64,000 nucleotides of DNA, from assembly GCA_016795385.1 (NCBI GenBank), contig JAEUHI010000076.1:16861-80860 (forward strand). The letters run 5' to 3'. This DNA comes from Verrucomicrobiales bacterium (GTDB lineage: Bacteria > Verrucomicrobiota > Verrucomicrobiia > Verrucomicrobiales > DEV007). Below are positions 58,923-64,000 of the stretch, piece after piece. A program made the translations under genes and the position numbers. The first letter of the stretch is position 1. Each line of letters begins with the position of its first letter. A model generated the notes under the pieces. The model saw only the letters and a list, made by a program, of their open reading frames with translations. It was not told where the DNA came from and made no database searches.

Positions 58923-59432
58923 TCAGTCGATTTCTCCGCTCGCCCTCAGGGCCTCCTCGATCAATCCGGGATCAATAAACCAACGCTCCTCACGGAGTCG
59001 CTCAAACAGTGGCACCAAAGCCTCGATTTTTCCGTCGAGTTTGGCCCGGACAAGAAGTCCGAGAGTGCCGATGCATCGGAATCCCCTGGCCGCGGCAACC
59101 GTCCGGCCCTTGCGGTCATCCATAAGGAGCCAGGCGTCCGCCTCCTGCGTCGCGAGCGCAAGCACCCCCGCCTCGCCGTCATCGACCAGCAAGGCAAAAT
59201 CGGCGTGAATGTCTCTGTCGACCTTTTTGATTGAACCGCTGAAGCGGCGCTCGAGATCGCTCATTTCCGGACGCCTTGGAGGAGCGGTGATTTCAAGCCA
59301 TACCCGATCGGGAATCCACACCTCCTTGGCGAACAAAGAAACCAGATCGAGCTGGCCCACTTTCGCGAGGAGAATCAGCGGACTCGCATCGCAAATGATG
59401 AGTCGCTCAGTTCCGAAGATCGGCGAGCTCAT
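58923..59432 (-). CDS. DUF3368 PIN-like toxin
   Basis: This ~169-residue protein of the PIN-like DUF3368 family has the acidic site CDASPLILLAKVGQL near the N terminus and the later DDGEAGVLALA and LLMDDRKGR acidic blocks. It is probably an RNase toxin. It pairs with the UPF0175 protein directly upstream (26-nt overlap). ATG 59432 (MSSPIF) is used; an in-frame start at 59471 is possible but would overlap more of the antitoxin. Confidence 0.8.
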   Translation of the reverse strand: MSSPIFGTERLIICDASPLILLAKVGQLDLVSLFAKEVWIPDRVWLEITAPPRRPEMSDLERRFSGSIKKVDRDIHADFALLVDDGEAGVLALATQEADAWLLMDDRKGRTVAAARGFRCIGTLGLLVRAKLDGKIEALVPLFERLREERWFIDPGLIEEALRASGEID

Positions 59433-59664
59433 CCAGGAGGTCGTCTCTGGTTTGGTTGACGACGGAAACATTCAACTGGGAAAGCCGCTCCATGAAGGCC
59501 CACACGGGCAGATCGGCGAGTTCCGCCGATTGCGACAAGGTCATGCGTCCGAGCTCGAAAAGTTTCGCCGCAAGAATTTCGCGCAATTCCCGACGGAGTT
59601 CTTCCTCGCTTCCTCGAAAGCCGGAGAGCCATTGTTCGTTGATCGGCAATTCCAACGTCGTCAT
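59407..59664 (-). CDS. UPF0175 antitoxin
   Basis: This 85-residue protein has a C-terminal winged-helix-like segment L-S-Q-S-A-E-L-A-D-L-P-V-W-A-F-M-E-R-L typical of the UPF0175 family, which accompanies DUF3368 toxins. It probably represses its own operon. ATG 59664 preferred; the upstream 28 codons are not conserved. First of a two-gene pair. Confidence 0.85.
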   Translation of the reverse strand: MTTLELPINEQWLSGFRGSEEELRRELREILAAKLFELGRMTLSQSAELADLPVWAFMERLSQLNVSVVNQTRDDLLDELADLRN

Positions 59665-59744
59665 GGGTGAATCGTACGCCCCGCCCCTCACAAAAGCAAG
59701 GCTTCGGGGCACATTCCCCTGCCTCCGGAATCGGGGAATCCTTC

Positions 59745-60347
59745 TCACCCGAAACTCGTCGTCACCAACAGCGCCCGGTTGAGCTGGCGGAGGTAATCAT
59801 AACGCGGGATCTCGCGGCAGCCGAAGCGGCTCAGGTGATCGGTCGTCCACTGGGTGTCGAGGAGGAGGAAATGCCGCTCGCGGAGACGCTCGACGAGGGC
59901 GACGAGGGCGACCTTCGAGGCATCCGTGACACGGCTGAACATCGATTCACCGAAGAAGGCCCCGCCGATGGAGACGCCGTAGAGCCCTCCGACGAGTTCG
60001 CCATCCTGCCAGGTTTCGACCGAATGGGCGTAGCCGAGTTCGAAGAGCTTCTCGTAGCTCGTCACGATCTCGCGGCTGATCCAGGTGGTGCGGCGATCTG
60101 CGCAGCCGGCCATCACTTCGGAAAAGGCCGTATCGATCCGCACCTCGAAAGGATTGCGGCGCAGGGTCCGCTTCAGACCGTGGGGAATGTGGAATTCATC
60201 GAGCGGCAGGACCCCGCGGGGATCCGGGGAGAACCAGCCGATCTCGCCGCGGTTGTCCATCGCCATCGGAAACATGCCGCCACGATAGGCCGCGATGAGC
60301 ACCGCGGGCCTGATATAACCTTCCCTCGTGAAGATCGATTCGGACAT
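59745..60347 (-). CDS. aat: Leucyl/phenylalanyl-tRNA--protein transferase
   Basis: This 200-residue enzyme adds Leu or Phe from charged tRNA to proteins with basic N termini for the N-degron pathway. Signature GMFPMAMDNRGEIGWFSPDPRGVLPLDEFH and GLYGVSIGGAFFGESMFSR are clear. The reading frame extends upstream antisense to fba, but MSESIFTREGYIRP at 60347 is the natural start. Divergent from fba. Confidence 0.94.
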   Translation of the reverse strand: MSESIFTREGYIRPAVLIAAYRGGMFPMAMDNRGEIGWFSPDPRGVLPLDEFHIPHGLKRTLRRNPFEVRIDTAFSEVMAGCADRRTTWISREIVTSYEKLFELGYAHSVETWQDGELVGGLYGVSIGGAFFGESMFSRVTDASKVALVALVERLRERHFLLLDTQWTTDHLSRFGCREIPRYDYLRQLNRALLVTTSFG

Positions 60348-60485
60348 CCCTTGAAACGGGATCAGATTAGAATCGCCCCCGATTTTTGACAAACAAATTT
60401 CGGCGTTCCTCCCCCTCCCTTGCAGCAAAAACAATGCAAATCCCTTCTTGAAAAACGCACCGCGAAGCCGTAAGGGAGCGACACT
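60348..60485. promoter_or_regulatory. aat-fba divergent promoter region
   Basis: This 138-bp AT-rich spacer has TTGACA at 60386-60391 on the plus strand, but no convincing -10 box stands 17 nt on. A GGGAG SD is eight bases before the fba ATG. Confidence 0.4.
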
Positions 60486-61520
60486 ATGCCAGTCGCCACA
60501 CCCAAACAGTTCGAAGCCATGCTCGATGCCGCCCAGAAGGGTGGCTACGCCTATCCCGCCATCAACTGCAGCAACCTCGTCACGATCAATGCCGCGTTGA
60601 AGGCCTTCGCCGACCAGAAGTCCGACGGGATCATCCAGTTCTCCACCGGAGCCGGCCAGTTCGCCTCGGGCCTGAACCACAAGAACATGGTCCTCGGCGT
60701 CATCGCCCTCGCCGAGCTGACCCACCGGCTCGCCGAGCAATATGATGTGCTCGTGGCCCTGAACACCGACCACTGCCGTCCCCAGGTCGCCTCGACCTTC
60801 CTCGCCCCCCTCATCGAAGAAACGGCCAAACGCCGCGCCAAGGGTGAGAACAACCTGTTCCAGAACCACATGCTCGACGCGTCCGAGCTTCCCCTCGCCG
60901 AGAACATGGCGATCTCGCAGGAATACCTGAAGCTCTGCGCCGAGAACGGCATCGTCCTCGAGGTCGAGGCCGGCGTCGTCGGTGGTGAGGAAGATGGGGC
61001 CGCCGGTGGCGAAGACACCCCGCACGACAAGCTTTACACCACCCCCGAGGACATGCTCGCCGTCTACGAGGCGCTCCATCCGATCGGCCGATTCACCTTC
61101 GCCGCCACCTTCGGCAACGTCCACGGCCACTACAAGCCCGGTGCCGTGAAACTGAAGCCCGAAATCCTCAAGCAAGGTCAGGCCGCCGTCGTCGCGAAGT
61201 ACGGTGCCGCGGCCGAGTTCGACCTCGTCTTCCACGGCGGATCCGGCTCGCTCCTCGAGGAAATCCGCGAGACCCTCGGCTACGGCGTCGTGAAGATGAA
61301 CGTCGACACCGACACCCAGTACGCCTTCACCCGTCCCATCGCGGACTTCATGTTCAAGAACTACGACGGCGTCCTCAAGGTCGACGGCGAGATCGGCAAC
61401 AAGAAAGCCTACGACCCGCGCGCCTATCTCAAGGCCGCCGAGCAAGGCATGGCCGAGCGCATCGCGCTGGCTTGCGACGATCTCCTTTCCACCGGCAAGT
61501 CCATCGCTGGTCAGGTCTGA
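60486..61520 (+). CDS. fba: Class II fructose-bisphosphate aldolase
   Basis: This 344-residue zinc enzyme cleaves fructose 1,6-bisphosphate to dihydroxyacetone phosphate and glyceraldehyde 3-phosphate. Zinc and substrate blocks are LNTDHC (first His ligand), VEAGVVGGEEDG, ATFGNVHG, FHGGSGSLLEEI and the NVDTDTQ phosphate site. An SD (GGGAG) and a strong downstream terminator bracket the gene. Probably highly expressed. Confidence 0.95.
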   Translation: MPVATPKQFEAMLDAAQKGGYAYPAINCSNLVTINAALKAFADQKSDGIIQFSTGAGQFASGLNHKNMVLGVIALAELTHRLAEQYDVLVALNTDHCRPQVASTFLAPLIEETAKRRAKGENNLFQNHMLDASELPLAENMAISQEYLKLCAENGIVLEVEAGVVGGEEDGAAGGEDTPHDKLYTTPEDMLAVYEALHPIGRFTFAATFGNVHGHYKPGAVKLKPEILKQGQAAVVAKYGAAAEFDLVFHGGSGSLLEEIRETLGYGVVKMNVDTDTQYAFTRPIADFMFKNYDGVLKVDGEIGNKKAYDPRAYLKAAEQGMAERIALACDDLLSTGKSIAGQV

Positions 61521-61548
61521 TCGACTAGGGCTCAGCCCACGATTTCGA

Positions 61549-61584
61549 AAATCCCGGTTCGCTCGTCGGACCGGGATTTTTTCT
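61549..61584 (+). terminator. Rho-independent terminator of fba
   Basis: The stem AAATCCCGGT/ACCGGGATTT is followed by six Ts. Confidence 0.92.
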
Positions 61585-61598
61585 TTTGCGGGAGGGCG

Positions 61599-62696
61599 TC
61601 AGGCTTCCACCGTCGCCGCGCCCTGACGCGGCGGATCGGCGAAATGCCGCTCGGGAGGACGGCGCCTCGTGAATCGGGTCTCAAACAACCGGTAGACGCA
61701 GGCCGAAACGAGCAGCACGAGAATCAGTCCGATCGCTTTGGCGAGCAACTTCATCCCCATTCCCTCGCGGCTCTCGCCAAACCACGAGACCACCGCCATC
61801 AGGATCATGTGGTGGGAGAGGTAAATGGAATACGACCACAGGCTGATCGTCGTGACCACCGGACGCAGCGGTTCGAGCCAGGCCGGGAGGCCATTCCAAG
61901 AAGCCAGCAAGGGCATGCAGAGCGCGAACGCCAACGGCATCGTCACCAAGGCACCGCGCACGTAGGCCTCCGCATCGGCGATCGGTCTCGACAGGAAATG
62001 GGCCACGATCGTGCCGCCCAGGAGCAGCACCCCGGCCATGGCGAGAACGCGCTTTTGCCGAAACGAAAACCCCATGACCTCCTGCGCCACGGCCATCGCC
62101 ACGCCGTAAGCGATGGCATCGAGCCGCGGCAGGGTCATCACCCTCGCCTGGGCGGCGGGCCAATCGAGAAAAGCCCACTCACGCAGCAAAGGCGGGACGA
62201 GGGCAAAAACGATCAAGGCCCCCGCAAAGGCGATCTTTCTCGACTCCGAGGCACGGTGGATCATCAGCACCACGAGCGGGAAGAGCAGATAGAAGGCCTC
62301 TTCGACACAGAGCGACCACGAGACATCGTAAAAAACCTCGTTCGGCGACATCAGATTCGGGAGGAACAAGAGGTAGGCGAACACCGCGCTCCAACCGCCC
62401 TCCGGAGCCTCGCCGCGGATCCCGTGATGGATCACCGCGACGACCAGAAAAAGGTAATAGGCCGGCAAGGTCCGCCACCACCGGCGCTGCCAGAAATTCG
62501 TCACTCCGGCGAGATTCCAACGTCCCTCCTCGGGCACGCAGCGATAGAGAATGCCTCCGATGAGAAATCCGCTCAGCGCGAAGAACAATTCCACCCCGTA
62601 GATCCCGATCTCCTGCGACCCCTGATGGGCATGCGCCAGCACGACCAATCCAATGGCCGCGGCTCTGGCAAAGTCGAGACCAAAGAAACGATTCAC
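61599..62696 (-). CDS. Acyltransferase 3 family membrane protein
   Basis: This 365-residue protein has about ten helices and the family start MNRFFGLDFARAAAIGLVVLAHA, with the proposed catalytic His in V-L-A-H and R-x-x-R in RRWWRTLPAYY. It transfers acetyl or other acyl groups to extracellular glycans such as lipopolysaccharide or capsule. Substrate unknown. Stands alone, convergent to fba. Confidence 0.88.
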   Translation of the reverse strand: MNRFFGLDFARAAAIGLVVLAHAHQGSQEIGIYGVELFFALSGFLIGGILYRCVPEEGRWNLAGVTNFWQRRWWRTLPAYYLFLVVAVIHHGIRGEAPEGGWSAVFAYLLFLPNLMSPNEVFYDVSWSLCVEEAFYLLFPLVVLMIHRASESRKIAFAGALIVFALVPPLLREWAFLDWPAAQARVMTLPRLDAIAYGVAMAVAQEVMGFSFRQKRVLAMAGVLLLGGTIVAHFLSRPIADAEAYVRGALVTMPLAFALCMPLLASWNGLPAWLEPLRPVVTTISLWSYSIYLSHHMILMAVVSWFGESREGMGMKLLAKAIGLILVLLVSACVYRLFETRFTRRRPPERHFADPPRQGAATVEA

Positions 62697-62819
62697 ACTA
62701 TGGAATTTATGCTCATTCTAGATTATTTCCACGAATCTCTGAATCATGGAAATCGCTCTGGCACGCCAATCGGCCATTGTCCCGGAGCAGGGAGCGTGGC
62801 AGGATTCCGCCCGCCAGTT

Positions 62820-63656
62820 ATGAAACCAAGCCCTCTCGCTCTTTTCGCCGGCCTTTCCCTCGTCATCGGTCAGACCGATGCCCAGGAGGCCAAAAAGCCC
62901 GAAGCCCCCAAAGCCGCCACCGGCTATACCGACACGCCCTTCCTCCCCGGCGGCAAGTGGCGGGTCCACGATGACAATCGTCCCCGCCCCGAAGTGGTGA
63001 CTCCCGGCAAGACCGCGGCCGAGGCTCCCTCGGATGCGATCGTGCTCTTCGACGGCAAGAATCTCGACGAGTGGGTCATGGACAAGGACAACGCCCCCGC
63101 CGACTGGATCGTGAAAGAGGGCTACATGGAAGTGCCTCCGAAAGGCCATGGAGTCGGAGGCTATATCAAGACGAAACGCGAATTCCGCGACGTGCAGCTC
63201 CACCTCGAGTTCGCGACCCCGGAAAAAGTCGAGGGCGACTCCCAGGGCCGCGGCAACAGCGGCGTCTTTTTCCTCGGCAGCTTCGAGCTGCAGATCCTCG
63301 ACAGCTTTGAAAACAAGTCCTACGCCGACGGTCAGGCTTCCGCGCTCTATGGCTACAAGCCGCCGTTGGTGAACCCCGTGCGCAAGCCGGGAGAGTGGCA
63401 GACCTATGACGTCATCTTCGAAGCTCCGAAATGGGATGCCGACGGCAATCTGCTGAAGAAAGCTTACATCACCGTGCTGCTGAACGGCGTCGTCACCCAT
63501 CACCGTCAGGCCTATCTCGGCGCGACGGGACACAAGAGCGTGGCGAATTACAACCAGGTCATCGAGTCGGGTCCGATCAAGCTGCAGGATCATGGCAACC
63601 CCACCCGCTTCCGCAACATCTGGATCCGCGAGTTGGATCTGAACGCCCACGAGTGA
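62820..63656 (+). CDS. Exported DUF1080 protein (3-keto-disaccharide hydrolase-like)
   Basis: This 278-residue protein has a signal peptide (1-21, ends TDAQE), a Pro/Lys linker and one DUF1080 domain (about 60-275) with VLFDGKNLDEWVMD, RGNSGVFFLGSFELQILDSF and GPIKLQDHGNPTRFRNIWIREL, the hallmark end of this laminin-G-like fold. Members hydrolyse or bind glycan linkages, including 3-keto-glucosides. ATG 62820 used because the upstream frame lies antisense to the acyltransferase gene. Confidence 0.9.
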   Translation: MKPSPLALFAGLSLVIGQTDAQEAKKPEAPKAATGYTDTPFLPGGKWRVHDDNRPRPEVVTPGKTAAEAPSDAIVLFDGKNLDEWVMDKDNAPADWIVKEGYMEVPPKGHGVGGYIKTKREFRDVQLHLEFATPEKVEGDSQGRGNSGVFFLGSFELQILDSFENKSYADGQASALYGYKPPLVNPVRKPGEWQTYDVIFEAPKWDADGNLLKKAYITVLLNGVVTHHRQAYLGATGHKSVANYNQVIESGPIKLQDHGNPTRFRNIWIRELDLNAHE

Positions 63657-63675
63657 GCGCCCCGCACGTTTTATT

Positions 63676-63720
63676 GCACGAAAAGACGAGCTCTCACGAG
63701 GGGCTCGTCTTTTTTCGTGC
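63676..63720 (+). terminator. Rho-independent terminator
   Basis: The 11-bp stem AAAAGACGAGC/GCTCGTCTTTT within an outer GCACGAAAA/TTTTCGTGC dyad, with a T-tract, ends the DUF1080 transcript. Confidence 0.92.
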
Positions 63721-63730
63721 CGTGGCGGAA

Positions 63731-63900
63731 CCCGACCGATCGTTCCTCGACCTCGTCGGAAGCGTCGCCGCTTCCGCTACCGCTGACGCGTCCGTCGGAG
63801 CGCTCCCGTAGCGGAACGTGCCAACGTTCCGACCCGATCGTCCCTCGCCCCCTCGTCGAAAGCGTCGCCGCTTCCGCTACCGCTGACGCGTCCAACGCAG
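63731..63900. repeat. Two ~100-bp tandem repeat copies with internal hairpins
   Basis: A 43-bp core at 63751-63793 is repeated at 63851-63893 with one mismatch, exactly 100 bp apart; similarity extends ~20 bp upstream (63731 and 63831). The first core contains GGAAGCG/CGCTTCC with a 4-nt loop, and the spacer has GGAACGT/ACGTTCC. The GGAAGCGGCGACGC content (minus strand) relates it to the REP-like 20-mer elsewhere. Confidence 0.85.
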
Positions 63901-63965
63901 CCTCCCGTAGATAGAATGAGAAGGTGAGGCCGTGCCAGCGGACTCGATGCTATCCTCGCCTTCCT

Positions 63966-64000
63966 ATGAAAAAAGACCAGACCACACCGCAGACCGTAAT
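63966..64000 (+). CDS. Start of a truncated gene at the window end
   Basis: ATG 63966 begins MKKDQTTPQTV before the sequence ends. A Lys-rich start and location after a long spacer are consistent with a gene start, but nothing more can be said. Confidence 0.3.
   Translation, partial: MKKDQTTPQTV

Noticed and set aside
60348..61445. Extended aat reading frame overlapping fba
   Set aside because: The extension is antisense to fba and not conserved with transferase sequence; the family start is MSESIF at 60347.

Overview
The window is a GC-rich bacterial chromosome segment with dense, mostly SD-poor genes. It most likely comes from a member of the Verrucomicrobiota (Verrucomicrobiae). That placement is an inference from content: secreted Pro/Ala-rich SH3 and LysM proteins, a DUF1080 glycan hydrolase, a Tat-exported sialidase-like protein, a pectate lyase, a eukaryote-like Ser/Thr kinase with an exported LamG-like domain, a phosphodiesterase-TPR-sulfotransferase fusion, and a partial type II secretion-like operon. 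No phylogenetic marker was aligned.

Layout. 1-1202 has no convincing protein gene. It holds strong hairpins and two tRNA-like cloverleaves. 1203-3091 has an HNH nuclease, a metallophosphoesterase and a c'-type cytochrome. 3277-10184 is a seven-gene secretion/pilus operon (pseudopilins I, J and K, L- and M-like inner-membrane proteins, a C-like protein, secretin D); the ATPase, the platform protein and the major pseudopilin are not here. 10219-15697 (minus strand) is a membrane-protein operon of DUF4350/DUF4129 type ending in a PlsC acyltransferase. 15785-22333 (minus) has pdxJ, an L,D-transpeptidase, secreted proteins, an AIM24 protein and a phosphatase. 22412-29321 has a sirtuin, a sialidase-like protein, a pectate lyase and secreted proteins. 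29365-30012 is a FabG-like reductase. It is followed by tRNA-Ser(UGA) and an unusual A-B-A-B repeat array in which each complete unit ends with a copy of the tRNA 3' end.

30639-33065 is ilvB-ilvN (minus), with large hairpins between the two genes. 33243-39142 (minus) is an RND efflux, rhodanese and YeeE/YedE operon. Then follow a LysM protein, a two-gene cassette with the phosphodiesterase/sulfotransferase fusion, an RRM protein, the kinase, a ROK sugar kinase, TrkA/TrkH potassium uptake, a second SH3 protein, an M19 dipeptidase, a VapBC pair, a TrmH methyltransferase, accA, a catalytically degenerate L,D-transpeptidase-like protein, acpP, thiH-thiS, a UPF0175/DUF3368 toxin-antitoxin pair, aat, fba, an acyltransferase and a DUF1080 protein. 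The window ends in ~100-bp repeats and the first codons of a further gene.

Most notable signals: the tRNA-Ser tail-repeat array (30166-30594), which resembles the E. coli tyrT/rtT arrangement; the His-type tRNA-like cloverleaf at 762-833 with a paired A18/G55 change; a shared short motif in three otherwise unrelated exported proteins; and the L,D-transpeptidase-like protein that lacks its catalytic Cys/His.
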